This document shows positions 36,109 through 45,301 of a stretch of 64,000 nt of DNA, one piece after another. Each line of letters begins with the position of its first letter. The first letter of the stretch is position 1. The position numbers and the translations under genes were made by a program. The notes under the pieces are model-generated. The model made no database searches, was not told the DNA's origin, and was given only the letters and a program-made list of their open reading frames with translations. The DNA is from PMG-095 sp049324695 (GTDB lineage Bacteria; Myxococcota_A; Polyangia; Polyangiales; Polyangiaceae). The stretch covers positions 62,001-126,000 of the forward strand of contig JBMOMJ010000024.1 in the NCBI GenBank assembly GCA_049324695.1, in the 5' to 3' direction.

Positions 36109-37281
36109 GCCGAAGCTACACATTCCTGTTGAGCTTCTGGCTACTCGCTTGCACCGGCCGCGGTGAAGTGTTGAGCGCAAATCCGGATGGCAGCCCACCG
36201 CCGGTCGTACTGCAGCAAACTGATGCACGCCTCGCAACGGGGCAAGATCACGCTTGCGCCGTGCGCGCTGGGCAACTCTCGTGTTGGGGTCGCTCCGCCG
36301 ACGGCCAACTCGGAGCACCGCTCGGGGGAGATTCAGGGCCGCGCATCGTGCCGATCGGCTCCGTGCGCGCGCCCGCGGCTGGCAGCTCACACTCGTGCGC
36401 GCTCGATACGCAAGGCCGTGTGTACTGCTTCGGCGCCAATGATCGCGGACAACTCGGCACGGGCGACAGCGCAGCCAGCAATCCCACGCCGGTGCAGGTG
36501 ATGTTACGCGCAGCTGCTGTGGATGTGAGAAGCGCATTCGATCATAGCTGCGCATTACTCAACGACGCGAGCTTGTGGTGTTGGGGATACAACTGGGAGG
36601 GGCAACTCGGCCTCGGCGACACGCATCCCGGCAATGACTTCCCCGAGCCAGTGCAAGTCGGCAGGGAGCGCGACTGGACCTTCGTTTCGACCGGCCAAGG
36701 CCACAGCTGCGGCATTCGTTCACCGGGCGCGCTCTACTGCTGGGGTCGCAACACCAGCTACCAAATTGGCCAGGGCAGCGCCGAACCACAACAACACCGC
36801 AGTCCCACACGCGTCGGCGTAGACAGTGATTGGGTGGAGGGTGAGCGCCGGACAGAACAGCACCTGCGCGCGCAAACGCAACAACACCCTCTACTGCTGG
36901 GGCAGCCTCGACAGCGGCGTGCTCGCCATGGGCGACCTGATGCCGCGCACCACTCCGAGCCGCGTGCCCAGCTTCGAAGACTGGCTCCAGGTCAGTACCG
37001 AGACGTTCCACACCTGCGGGCTACGTCAGAACGGCGAAATCTGGTGCGCGGGACGCAACACCGAAGGACAGCTCACTGGCAGCAACCTGCAAGACGCCGT
37101 CCCCAGCATGCAGCGGATGGGCTCTGACAGCGACTGGGTAGAAGTGCGCGCCGGACGCTTTTTCACCTGCGCGCGCAAGCGAAACGATTCGATTTGGTGC
37201 ACCGGCGACAACGACGACGGAGAGATCTCCAGCGATTCCAGCGTGGATCGCAGCAACGTGCTACTCGAGCTCACGCTTTGA
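36105..37281 (+). pseudogene. RCC1-repeat lipoprotein interrupted by a +1 frameshift
   Basis: GGAGG precedes the ATG, and the lipobox SFWLLACTG starts the protein. RCC1 repeats follow, each with phrases like HSCALDTQGRVYCFGANDRG and LWCWGYNWEGQLGLGD. At 36840-36842 an extra G in a GGG run shifts the frame: the upstream frame ends DSDWVEGER while the next frame continues as VSAGQNSTCARKRN to 37281. Removing one G gives DWVEVSAGQN, matching the parallel DWVEVRAGRF in the last repeat. This is either a recent pseudogene or a base-call error. The reading frame otherwise spans a complete propeller-like protein of about 390 residues. Confidence 0.85.
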
Positions 37282-38827
37282 GGAAGGGCAAATAGTCGCT
37301 CGCGATTTGGAAGTAGCGCGAGCTGGTGTTGCCGTAGTGTTTGGCGAACGGCGGCGTCCAACTCTCTTTGGTGATGAACGGAACGCCGTAGCCCTTGTGT
37401 CCCCAACGTTCGAATTCGCTCGGCGGCACACCCATCGTTTGCAGCACCGTGGCGAGCCACTGGCTATACAAAAGCCCCAGGACCTGTTTCCCACCGGCAC
37501 CCGGATCGTACTCGGAAGCGCTGTTTCCCGTGCGCCGATAGTCGCATAGCTGCCCAGTGCGCAGCCGCCCGCCCGCGCTCCCGAAGGTCACCACGGGAAT
37601 CGAAACCGATCCGTGAGTTTCCATGCCGGACTCTTGCGTCCACACCACTAAACTGTTGTCGAGAAAGCTGACGCCCGGAGTCTCCTCCACGTCCAGCCGA
37701 GCAACCATGTCGAGCAGCACCGTAGCAAAGAAGCGCTGGTACGAATCCACGAGCTTTTGCTGCTTGTCCGCTAGCTGCCACTGGTGAGCCACTTCCTGAT
37801 GCCAGTCACCACCGTAGCCGACGAAACGCGAGGTATCGCCGTAACACAGGACCGCAATGCGGCTCGACCCGCACATGAAGGCCACCGCAGCCACTTCGTT
37901 GAACAACGCGAGCTGGCGCGCAGCGTCTTCCGGATTGTTGGCGTTGTGGCGACTGGCATCGTCGGTTGGCGCCGTCACGCTGCCACATGAATTGCTGCTG
38001 GTGCTGAGCTTGCGTTCGAGTTCGGCCAAGCGTGCGATGTGGTCGTCCAAGCGCCGTTTGTCGGCTGCGGACAGGCGTTTGTTGCTATTGCGCAGGCGCT
38101 TGTAGTTTTCGAGCACGCGATCGACGATTGGCATCCGCTGTGCTGCAGGCGTAGTCGGTGCGACGAAGATCTTCTTGAACAGTTCGAGCGAACTGTTCGC
38201 GCCGCGCACGTTTTGAATAGTGCTGGTCGGCTTGGCTGGATCCGAATAGTTCCAGCTCACCGGGCGGCTCGACATCACCAGCGCGCGCTCCCGAATAGCC
38301 GACAAATCGCTGTAGAACGACGGCGACCAGGCCATGATTTGGTCAATGGTCGGGCGAGGACTGCTTTGCACCGCGACGCCATCACTGCCGTTGCCGTCGT
38401 TGCGCGCGTAGTTGCCCAGGTGAAGCCCGGTGTTGTGCGCGATGTAAAACGGTACGTCGAGACCCCAAAGCACGTTCATCTTGGCGAGTCGCGCGGCTGT
38501 GAACACCCCCGCATCGGCGCGCAACACTGGGGAAAGCTGCGTCTGCCCGCTGCTGGTGGTGGCCACCAACTTGCCAGAGCGCACGTTGTGATCGGAGAAC
38601 ACACTCGCACTCTCCGTGAGTAACGAGGTCTTCGGAAACATGCTGGCTTCGAAGGCGCCGCCGTGCTCCGTGGTGACCCAATACAGGCGCGGGGGCCGAG
38701 TCAGCACTGGATCGGCGCCGTACGCCGTCTTGGTCAAGAGCGACGGTAAGATGGGCAGCGCCACCGCCGCGCCGCCCAGGCCGAGCAACATTTGGCGCCT
38801 CGAAACATCGATGACTCGTCGCGACAT
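37271..38827 (-). CDS. DUF1552 protein with twin-arginine-type signal
   Basis: N-terminus SRRQMLLGLGGAAVALPIL is a Tat-like signal, followed by the DUF1552 body with TEHGGAFEASMFPK, KMNVLWGLDVPFYIAHNTG, and the later motif LDNSLVVWTQESGMETHGS. The family is always paired with DUF1592 proteins in myxobacteria and planctomycetes; its function is unknown, though a sulfatase/alkaline-phosphatase-like fold is often assigned. It is downstream of the DUF1592 gene (9 bp gap). The 3' end overlaps the RCC1 gene tail by 11 bases on the opposite strand. Confidence 0.92.
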   Translation of the reverse strand: MSRRVIDVSRRQMLLGLGGAAVALPILPSLLTKTAYGADPVLTRPPRLYWVTTEHGGAFEASMFPKTSLLTESASVFSDHNVRSGKLVATTSSGQTQLSPVLRADAGVFTAARLAKMNVLWGLDVPFYIAHNTGLHLGNYARNDGNGSDGVAVQSSPRPTIDQIMAWSPSFYSDLSAIRERALVMSSRPVSWNYSDPAKPTSTIQNVRGANSSLELFKKIFVAPTTPAAQRMPIVDRVLENYKRLRNSNKRLSAADKRRLDDHIARLAELERKLSTSSNSCGSVTAPTDDASRHNANNPEDAARQLALFNEVAAVAFMCGSSRIAVLCYGDTSRFVGYGGDWHQEVAHQWQLADKQQKLVDSYQRFFATVLLDMVARLDVEETPGVSFLDNSLVVWTQESGMETHGSVSIPVVTFGSAGGRLRTGQLCDYRRTGNSASEYDPGAGGKQVLGLLYSQWLATVLQTMGVPPSEFERWGHKGYGVPFITKESWTPPFAKHYGNTSSRYFQIASDYLPFLKA

Positions 38828-38836
38828 CGTTGACCT

Positions 38837-40756
38837 CTATTCGAACCGACGCTGCCGAAATGCTGGAGTGAGCACGCTGGCGTGCAGAATGTCGGCGAAG
38901 GCTGCGCCATCCCGGATCGCTTCGTGCGCCGCACGCAACGCGCAGCCATCGAGCGCGTCGTCTTCCCAGCGCGCGTAAGTGAAGCGGAAGAAGTTTCGCG
39001 ACAGACACGCTTCCACCGCACCGCTCCCCGCTATCAACTGCATCAACTGGGCAGTCGACTGAACTTCGGTGCGATCGCCAACTCGCACCTGCGGTACACC
39101 GCTCACGTCGACGGGCCTCTCACCCGTGAGCTTGCCAGCCTCGTCGAACAAGCGTTCCATGCTGCGAAACCGCCCGAGTGCGTCGTAATTTTCGGTGGCG
39201 TAGCCGAGCGGATTGATGAGCTGCGTATGGCAACCAGCGCATACGCTCCCGGCAACTTCCGTCAGCGCCTCGACGCTCTCGCGCGTTGTCATACCTGGCT
39301 CGAGCACCGGCGGCTTGGCATTCGCTCCCGGCGGCGGAGGTGGAATGTCATTGCACAAGATGTTCTTGCGGATGAACACCCCCTTCATGATCGGCCGCGT
39401 GTTGGCGCTTCCGCTGGCCAGAAACAGCGCTCGCGTCAGGAGCCCTGGCCGTTGTCCTGTTGGAAGTGGTGGTGGCACGCTGGCTCCGTCCCACACCGGC
39501 GCGCCGTAGATCTTTGCGAGGCGCGCATCCCGCGCAAAAGATCGCTCACTTGCGAACCAACTCGCAACCGGAGCACTCTCGTTCCAGGTTTGAAAATCGA
39601 GCAGGGCGAGTGCGTCGTCCTGCATGGCCTTACGCAGGTTTGCGTTCGGCAAGTCGTCGCCAGCGAAAGCCTTGAACACGACGTCGCTGTTCTTGGCGTC
39701 GAGCGCCGGCAAGTCTTCCATTTTGGTCCAATCCTGGAAGAACTCGTCCAAGGTGGTGTGCGCGCGCGGATCTGCAATCAGGCGCACTACCTGAGCTTCG
39801 TACACGGATGGCGTCAGTAAGCTCGCGTCCGCCGCAACCCGCGAGAGTTCGTCATCGGGCGGGCTCTGCCAGAGCTGGTACGCGAGACGCGACGCGAGTT
39901 CGTACGCTGATACGTCGTAAACTCCAGATTGCCCGGCGACCGCGGCACCACCGTGCTCCACGAAATATAGAAACTCCGGTGCCGTCAAAAAAATCGCGAT
40001 CAGGTCCGCGTAGCTCGCGGCGCTGGCTGTCGTATCGGTCCCATATGCCGACTTGTAGAATGCGACGTCGTCGGACGTGAGCGGTCGTCGTAAGACTCGC
40101 GCACCGAACTTCGCAACGAAAGAGTCGAGACAAGTGCCATCGTTGCTGCGATCGCTGTCGGTTGCACAAGTACCCACGACTTTGGAAAGCCGCGCAGCTG
40201 TCGTGAGCGCCGTTCCGGCGGCCACGGCGACCTCGTACGTCGAGTCCACGTGAGCTTGTTGCAAGCTTTGGTCGAGCCGGCGATAGCTACCGTGCAGATC
40301 CTGCGGCACGATTTCACGGCGATCTTCGGGCAGCTCGGCGAGCGAAGCCGCGATTTCGTTGCTGACCGTGCGCGCGTCGTCGCCCAACACGCTCTTCAGA
40401 AGCTCCTGAAGTGTGTTGCGATACTGAGTCATCGTTAGCCGGCGCAAAACCGCTTCGGGAGGCTTGGCATTGGCGTCGCAACTAAATTCCAGCGCGGGAG
40501 CTGACCCACCGTTGGCGTTGCCGTTGCCGCTGCCGCCGCTCGTGGTGTTGCCCGCCGTCATTCCTGCCATGCCGCCGCTCGTTGCGCTGTGCCCGCCCGA
40601 ATTCACGGCATTCCCGCCGCCCGTCGCGGATGTAGAATTTCCCTGCGAGTGCGTATTTTCAGGCGCCTCGATGCTCCCCGTGCACGCGCCGAGAAGCAGC
40701 CACGTGAAGGCGAGCCTTTGCGACGAGTTGCGCAAGCGCGAAAAGAGCGTGAGCAT
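38837..40756 (-). CDS. DUF1592/DUF1588 haem-type secreted protein
   Basis: The lipobox TWLLLGACTGS is followed by a Gly/Ser/Asn linker. The DUF1587/1592/1588/1585 domain order is then recognised by RLTMTQYRNTLQELL, RVLRRPLTSDDVAFYK, ASRLAYQLWQSPPDDEL, and VCAGCHTQLINPLGYA, a CxxCH haem-binding-type site. ATG 40756 is chosen; a GTG at 40789 also exists. Together with DUF1552 it forms a pair of unknown role, perhaps in outer-surface oxidation of polymers. It lies just downstream of the sigma/FecR-TPR genes. Confidence 0.9.
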   Translation of the reverse strand: MLTLFSRLRNSSQRLAFTWLLLGACTGSIEAPENTHSQGNSTSATGGGNAVNSGGHSATSGGMAGMTAGNTTSGGSGNGNANGGSAPALEFSCDANAKPPEAVLRRLTMTQYRNTLQELLKSVLGDDARTVSNEIAASLAELPEDRREIVPQDLHGSYRRLDQSLQQAHVDSTYEVAVAAGTALTTAARLSKVVGTCATDSDRSNDGTCLDSFVAKFGARVLRRPLTSDDVAFYKSAYGTDTTASAASYADLIAIFLTAPEFLYFVEHGGAAVAGQSGVYDVSAYELASRLAYQLWQSPPDDELSRVAADASLLTPSVYEAQVVRLIADPRAHTTLDEFFQDWTKMEDLPALDAKNSDVVFKAFAGDDLPNANLRKAMQDDALALLDFQTWNESAPVASWFASERSFARDARLAKIYGAPVWDGASVPPPLPTGQRPGLLTRALFLASGSANTRPIMKGVFIRKNILCNDIPPPPPGANAKPPVLEPGMTTRESVEALTEVAGSVCAGCHTQLINPLGYATENYDALGRFRSMERLFDEAGKLTGERPVDVSGVPQVRVGDRTEVQSTAQLMQLIAGSGAVEACLSRNFFRFTYARWEDDALDGCALRAAHEAIRDGAAFADILHASVLTPAFRQRRFE

Positions 40757-40797
40757 CGCCTCGAGTACGAGCCCCGAGGTGGGCTTCACGGTTCACT

Positions 40798-41937
40798 TCA
40801 CGAGCCGCCGCACGCCTTCGCAACACGCTGACGATGGACGCCGTTCGGATACTCTCGCAGGTAACGCTCGCGCGCACTGCTGCAGCGACTAACCTGGCCG
40901 AGCGACGCAGACGCCGTCACGATGCGTGCCAGCGCGTCTTCGCGAAAACCCGAACCCGGCGCGAGAGCCACGGCGCGCTCCAGAGCGCGCAGCGCGCCCG
41001 GAAGATCGCTCAAACGATCCATCCGCAAACGACCGAGCTCGAAAGCAGCAAGGCCAGCGCGTGCATCACGCGGATAGGTGGAGAGAAAACTTTGATATGC
41101 CTGCGCTGCCTCAGCGGCGCGCCCCTCACGCCAGAGCCCGCTCGCTTGCTCGAATAACTCCTTGGCGCTCGCGGCGCGGGCCTCCGTCGCGTCGCTTGGC
41201 GCATCGCTGGGTTTCGAGCTCTTTCGACCAGCAACTGGCGCGGGATCAGCGCGCTCGGGTTCAGGCCCTGCCTGCTCTTCCGGCGAGGCGCTGACTTGCG
41301 GCGGTGGGAGCGAGGGCGCAGAACCCGTAGCGCTCGGCGTCTCCGTACGCGTGAGCTGACTCCAACCGTGCCCCGCTTCCACGCGCGTCACTTCGCCGCG
41401 CTCCCCCGGGCTGCGCACTTCGACCACGCCGCGCTCGACCTGCACCGCTACGCGCAAAGCCCCTTCGGCGCGCTCACGCGTGACCGAGAACATCGTGCCC
41501 ACGACGCGCACTTCCACCCCACCTGCCATGACCACGAACGATCGCCCCGGGCGATGTGTCACATCGCAAGCCAGGCGCCCCTGCTCCAACACCAGTTTCA
41601 CCGCGGAGGCGCTGCGATCTTGCACTGCCACTCGCGAGCTCGGATCGAGCGTGAGCTTGGAACCGTCCACCAGTGAAACCGACATGCGATCGGCAGCCGT
41701 TTCCAGCAACGCGCCTTCCCACACCGATGTCTGCGGAACCGCCTCGGTGCCACGGAAACGCACCACACCGACCAACACCGCTACCCCAAAAGCGGCAGTA
41801 CCAACTACGAGCCAACGACCGTACCCACGCTTCGGCTGCTCGAGCCGCGCTGACACGCCACCCCACAGCCGCATGATGCGCGCTTCCGACACGTCCACCG
41901 GCACGTGGCGCGACCTATCGCTCGCCGGTTCGCTCAA
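40798..41937 (-). CDS. FecR-domain membrane protein with TPR repeats
   Basis: A membrane helix (RWLVVGTAAFGVAVLVGVV) is followed by a FecR-type domain (DGSKLTLDPSSRVAV, GGVEVRVVGTMFSVTRE, VERGVVEVRSPGE). After a Pro/Ala-rich linker come TPR-like repeats (LFEQASGLWREGRAAEAAQA, YQSFLSTYPRDARAGLAAF). FecR domains normally signal to an ECF sigma factor across the membrane. Its TTG start lies inside the end of the sigma gene (23-base overlap); a later GTG is possible. Confidence 0.88.
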   Translation of the reverse strand: MSEPASDRSRHVPVDVSEARIMRLWGGVSARLEQPKRGYGRWLVVGTAAFGVAVLVGVVRFRGTEAVPQTSVWEGALLETAADRMSVSLVDGSKLTLDPSSRVAVQDRSASAVKLVLEQGRLACDVTHRPGRSFVVMAGGVEVRVVGTMFSVTRERAEGALRVAVQVERGVVEVRSPGERGEVTRVEAGHGWSQLTRTETPSATGSAPSLPPPQVSASPEEQAGPEPERADPAPVAGRKSSKPSDAPSDATEARAASAKELFEQASGLWREGRAAEAAQAYQSFLSTYPRDARAGLAAFELGRLRMDRLSDLPGALRALERAVALAPGSGFREDALARIVTASASLGQVSRCSSARERYLREYPNGVHRQRVAKACGGS

Positions 41938-42493
41938 GCAAAGCCTCCGCGGCTTTCAACCGCCGCTTAACAGTCGACAGTGACAAGCCCATGTATTCCG
42001 CAATTTGCGGGATTTCTAGACCATCCACGCGGCGAAGCACCAACGCAATGCGTTGCTCGCTGGGAAGCTCCTCCACGATGGCGTAAACACGACGCAAAGC
42101 CACGCGCACTTCGGGAGGCGCCGAGGCAGACGTCACCAAATCAGGATCGATGCCTTCCTTCGCCCGCAAGCCAAGCCGCGTGAGCAATCGGCGACGGCGC
42201 AGACGCTTGCCCACCGTGCGCACCACGATCGATCCCAGCCATGCAGCAAAGGCTTGCGGGTTCTGCAGTGAATCCAAACGTTGCAGCGCGTACACGAAGC
42301 TGTCTTGGACCACGTCGTCCACTTCGATGTCGCGCGGCAACAAGCGATAGGCTAGCCCCAGCGCCATGCGAGCGTGTCGCCGGAACAACGCCTCGCTCGC
42401 CCAGAGCTCTCCGGCTCGCGCGGCCACTACCAGCGCGGCATCACTGGGACCTGCGCCGGACTTCGTGAGCGCTGCGCTCGGCGCGGGAGTCAT
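41915..42493 (-). CDS. ECF-type RNA polymerase sigma factor
   Basis: Region 2 includes LGLAYRLLPRDIEVDDVVQD and SFVYALQRLDSLQNP. Region 4 has LPSEQRIALVLRRVDGLEIP and QIAEYMGLSLSTVKRRLKAA. The ATG at 42493 is preferred; the frame is open to 42625 but the extension is not conserved-looking. It leads a set of sigma, FecR-TPR, DUF1592 and DUF1552 genes. It is therefore likely the regulator of that pathway. Confidence 0.9.
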   Translation of the reverse strand: MTPAPSAALTKSGAGPSDAALVVAARAGELWASEALFRRHARMALGLAYRLLPRDIEVDDVVQDSFVYALQRLDSLQNPQAFAAWLGSIVVRTVGKRLRRRRLLTRLGLRAKEGIDPDLVTSASAPPEVRVALRRVYAIVEELPSEQRIALVLRRVDGLEIPQIAEYMGLSLSTVKRRLKAAEALLERTGER

Positions 42494-42766
42494 GCGCGCG
42501 GCACCATCACCTTCCCGCGGCGACGCCCCGCTGCGCAAAGCCTCACTTTGCAACAGTGTGACGCCCGAGAATCGCGCAGGAAGTACCGCATGCATTGGTC
42601 GCGCCCCGTTGCCGGAGCCTTCCAATACGTACCTCCGTGGCCAGAGAAAGGGTCAGGGGCCCCAACCGAGCGCAATTACTGAATACTTACGCGACATTGT
42701 GGCATGTAGGTTACGAGCGCTTCCACGTCCTGCTCGCGCCTGGGACGCTGCTGCAATCGGGTCGGG

Positions 42767-43822
42767 CTAGGCGACCTCGCTATCGAGCACAGCGACGGCC
42801 GGGGCGCGAACCGGCGCCGAATGTGGTGCACGCAGGGCAAAACCGGGCAAGAGCCCCTGCAGCGCCTCGAGTCGGGCTTTGCCACCCAACTTTCGCCGCG
42901 CGCGCTCCAGATGGGCGGCCACCGTCGAGACTGCGAGGCCCAACGAATAGGCGATGAGCTTGTTGGAATAGCCCAATGCAGCGTACTCACACACGCGTCG
43001 TTCGCGTTCACTCAACGCACGCGCCTTGGCAAGCCGAGGCTCGTTCCGACATACGAGGAAGTAACACCTGCCATCGCGTTCGAAATCCTCAATCAGTGAC
43101 CAGCGGCCGGAGCAGAGCGCTGACCACACATCACTCGTCACCAATGCCTGCGTATAACGCGCCGGCGGAGTGCTTTCGAGCCGCGCCAACGCCTGGCACA
43201 GCAGCTCGCGTTGCAGGTCGGCATGCTTTCGGTGAGAGGTTCGCTCTCTACAACCTGACAGAGGCGACGCCGCTTGGGCACTAGCTTGCTCTGCACTCGT
43301 TAGCGCACTCAGCTGCTCTTGAAGACGAAGGCCGACGCTGAGGTGGGCACTAACTTGCCGCCACAAATGGCGCGTGCGAGGAGCGTACGGCCTACCTCGA
43401 TTGACGACGCCGATAATCGCGCCTCGATGAGCCGGCCCTATCACATTGACGAACGCGGCGTCTTCCAAACCCAAGCGAGCCAGTGCATCGCCCATTCGTG
43501 GAAAGAGTGGCCGCAACGTACGTCGCGCAGTCGCGAACGCCGGCGTGCGCTGCGCGCAAAGAGAGAACAACGCTTGCTCGCACCAGCACGCTGGTTGCCG
43601 GAGAATTTCTTCCACCAAACCAGATGGAAGATCGCACGTGTGCATTCCTTTCACACGAATGTCACCGGATTGGCCAGCGTCGTAGAAAATGCCCGCGCCG
43701 CCCAAGCCCTCGCCCATCACATCGACGAACGCTTCAGTGACTTCCTGCAACCAAGCTAGCGCGGATTCCCTCGGACGATACGCCGCCTCGATCAGCGAGA
43801 GGACGTCGCGCGACGAATTCAT
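42767..43822 (-). CDS. LuxR-type regulator with N-terminal sensor-like domain
   Basis: The C-terminal GerE/LuxR HTH reads LSERERRVCEYAALGYSNKL and IAYSLGLAVSTVAAHLERAR. The N-terminal 250 residues (GEGLGGAGIFYDAGQSG, VIGPAHRGAIIGVVNRGRP) look like a GAF/PAS-type sensing module. The ATG at 43822 overlaps the stop of the upstream LuxR-HTH gene (ATGA), so the two are coupled. Confidence 0.85.
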   Translation of the reverse strand: MNSSRDVLSLIEAAYRPRESALAWLQEVTEAFVDVMGEGLGGAGIFYDAGQSGDIRVKGMHTCDLPSGLVEEILRQPACWCEQALFSLCAQRTPAFATARRTLRPLFPRMGDALARLGLEDAAFVNVIGPAHRGAIIGVVNRGRPYAPRTRHLWRQVSAHLSVGLRLQEQLSALTSAEQASAQAASPLSGCRERTSHRKHADLQRELLCQALARLESTPPARYTQALVTSDVWSALCSGRWSLIEDFERDGRCYFLVCRNEPRLAKARALSERERRVCEYAALGYSNKLIAYSLGLAVSTVAAHLERARRKLGGKARLEALQGLLPGFALRAPHSAPVRAPAVAVLDSEVA

Positions 43823-44088
43823 GCCGGCCGGTCTTTCCACACCGTGCGCAGTGCGCGTCGGCCGCTGACACCTAACTTTTCGTAGACACGCGCAAGTTGG
43901 TTCGCAACCGTACTTGCCGAACACTGCCGCTGCTCGGCTATGGCCCGATTCGACAGGCCCTGCGTCGCGAGGCGCGCCACGTCACGCTCTGCGTCCGTCA
44001 ATAACGTACGCGTCGCGTCGGGTGGGACAGGCAAGCTCACTAACATCAAGATCGGTCCCACTTCCGTTACACGCGCCTCACCTCGCAT
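43819..44088 (-). CDS. Short LuxR-type HTH protein
   Basis: About 89 residues, almost only the LuxR/GerE helix-turn-helix: LTDAERDVARLATQGLSNRA, then IAEQRQCSASTVANQLARVY and EKLGVSGRRALR. A GGGAG-type SD precedes the ATG at 44088; a TTG at 44139 would extend it. It is coupled to the larger LuxR gene. With no sensing domain, it may form heterodimers or act constitutively. Confidence 0.8.
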   Translation of the reverse strand: MRGEARVTEVGPILMLVSLPVPPDATRTLLTDAERDVARLATQGLSNRAIAEQRQCSASTVANQLARVYEKLGVSGRRALRTVWKDRPA

Positions 44089-44277
44089 CCGGCTCCCACT
44101 CACGCCGCGCAATGTACATCGCTCATCGATCCAAGACAACCCTGAAGAAAGATGCTCGACAGACCACGATCCGCGAATGGCCTAGTCAAACTAACTATGG
44201 CTCGGCCCAGCGTGAGCTCGTAGAAACGCTTCGGGAAGGGACTCGACCTCGACGAGGACCGGGAGGACTGAGCCCGT

Positions 44278-44799
44278 ATGCGGGAAGCTGCGCGACTCAC
44301 CAACGAGGCGGAGGAAGGCCTCGATTTCTGGCAACTCAACGTGCGCGCCAGCGGATATCGCGCGCGCTCGTTGGCCGAACGCGTAGGTGTCACACCGAGG
44401 CATTTGCAGCGCCTGTTCCAAGCGCGTTTCGGCATGGGGCCTCAAGCGTGGATCGACGACTACCGACTCGCGCTTGCGTTCAAAAGGCTAGAAAAAGGCC
44501 AGCCGGTGAAAGAGGTTGCCTACGATCTGCAGTTTCGACAGCCGTCGCATTTTTCGCGCAAGTTCAAGGAACGTTATGGTTATCCACCTTCGGAGTTGAT
44601 CCCGAATGGACCTCGGCGGAGCAAGTCCCCAGCGTTACATTCGTTACATGCTTGCGAGGCGCTGCGGGAAGGTCGCTGCGGGATAAGCTTTGTCGCCGAC
44701 AGCCAACTGACGGGCTGCTCGGCAGACTTCGTTGTCTGCCAAGGTCTCGCGCTCGGACCGACTTTCGCTTCGGGACCGTTTGGAGGCAATCATGATTAG
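44278..44799 (+). CDS. Short AraC-type HTH protein
   Basis: The DNA-binding domain of AraC type is complete: SLAERVGVTPRHLQRLFQAR and VKEVAYDLQFRQPSHFSRKF, followed by PPSELIP. No ligand-binding part is present (about 30 residues before the HTH). The last 55 residues (HSLHACEALREGRCGISF) are not family-like. The next gene starts inside its last codons. Faces the two LuxR genes divergently. Confidence 0.82.
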   Translation: MREAARLTNEAEEGLDFWQLNVRASGYRARSLAERVGVTPRHLQRLFQARFGMGPQAWIDDYRLALAFKRLEKGQPVKEVAYDLQFRQPSHFSRKFKERYGYPPSELIPNGPRRSKSPALHSLHACEALREGRCGISFVADSQLTGCSADFVVCQGLALGPTFASGPFGGNHD

Positions 44800-45220
44800 A
44801 AGGTCGTTTAAGATCGCGACGGTGGCGTTGCTTGCCGTTGCTGGGCTGGTGTCGAGCGCTTCTGCCGCAAAGACCGAGTGGGCGTACCTCTTCGATGGGG
44901 CGAGCGGAAACAGGTACTGGGATTGTGTGTCGCGTCCACTCGATGCGGGTGGCTACGGTGCCGACAGTGCGGGCAACACGCTCTGCATTGCATCGCAGTA
45001 CGTCACCGGGTCGTGGAAGGCTAATACCAGCGGCAACTGCGCGGGCGCGACGAAGCAGCGCGCCTTGCTGATGGGGAACTTCCTCGTTTATTGCGATTCC
45101 GGCTACACGGGCTGGACCACGCAAATCAACTGCGCCAAGACGCTCGGCACGCGCCTGAATTCGACGGGCGCCGCCTGCGTGCAACGTACCCTGCGCGCTT
45201 ACGCGCAAGGAACGCTGTGA
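44792..45220 (+). CDS. Small secreted six-Cys protein
   Basis: GGAGG six bases before the ATG marks a strong start. Signal peptide KIATVALLAVAGLVSSASA, then about 115 residues with six Cys (WDCVSR, LCIAS, GNCAG, YCDSG, INCAKT, AACVQR), which suggests three disulfides. The last residues of the AraC gene overlap by 8 bases in another frame. No family is recognised. Close linkage to the AraC-type gene hints that it is the regulated target. Confidence 0.8.
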   Translation: MIRRSFKIATVALLAVAGLVSSASAAKTEWAYLFDGASGNRYWDCVSRPLDAGGYGADSAGNTLCIASQYVTGSWKANTSGNCAGATKQRALLMGNFLVYCDSGYTGWTTQINCAKTLGTRLNSTGAACVQRTLRAYAQGTL

Positions 45221-45240
45221 TCTGAGCCGTCAGCCTGGAG

Positions 45241-45263
45241 GGGTCCGCTTGCGAGCGGATCCC
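45241..45263 (+). terminator. Stem-loop after the six-Cys gene
   Basis: GGGTCCGCT pairs with AGCGGATCCC around a TGCG loop, with one bulged T. It lies between the six-Cys gene and the PpiC-like gene. No T-run is visible, so a terminator role is only probable. Confidence 0.5.
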
Positions 45264-45301
45264 TCACGGCATCTCACGAATGCTTCGAGAGTGAGGAGAG
45301 C

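Noticed and set aside
36105..37281. Programmed ribosomal frameshift in the RCC1-type gene
   Set aside because: The GGG run is not a typical slippery heptamer and no downstream stem was evident; a mutation or base-call error explains it more simply.
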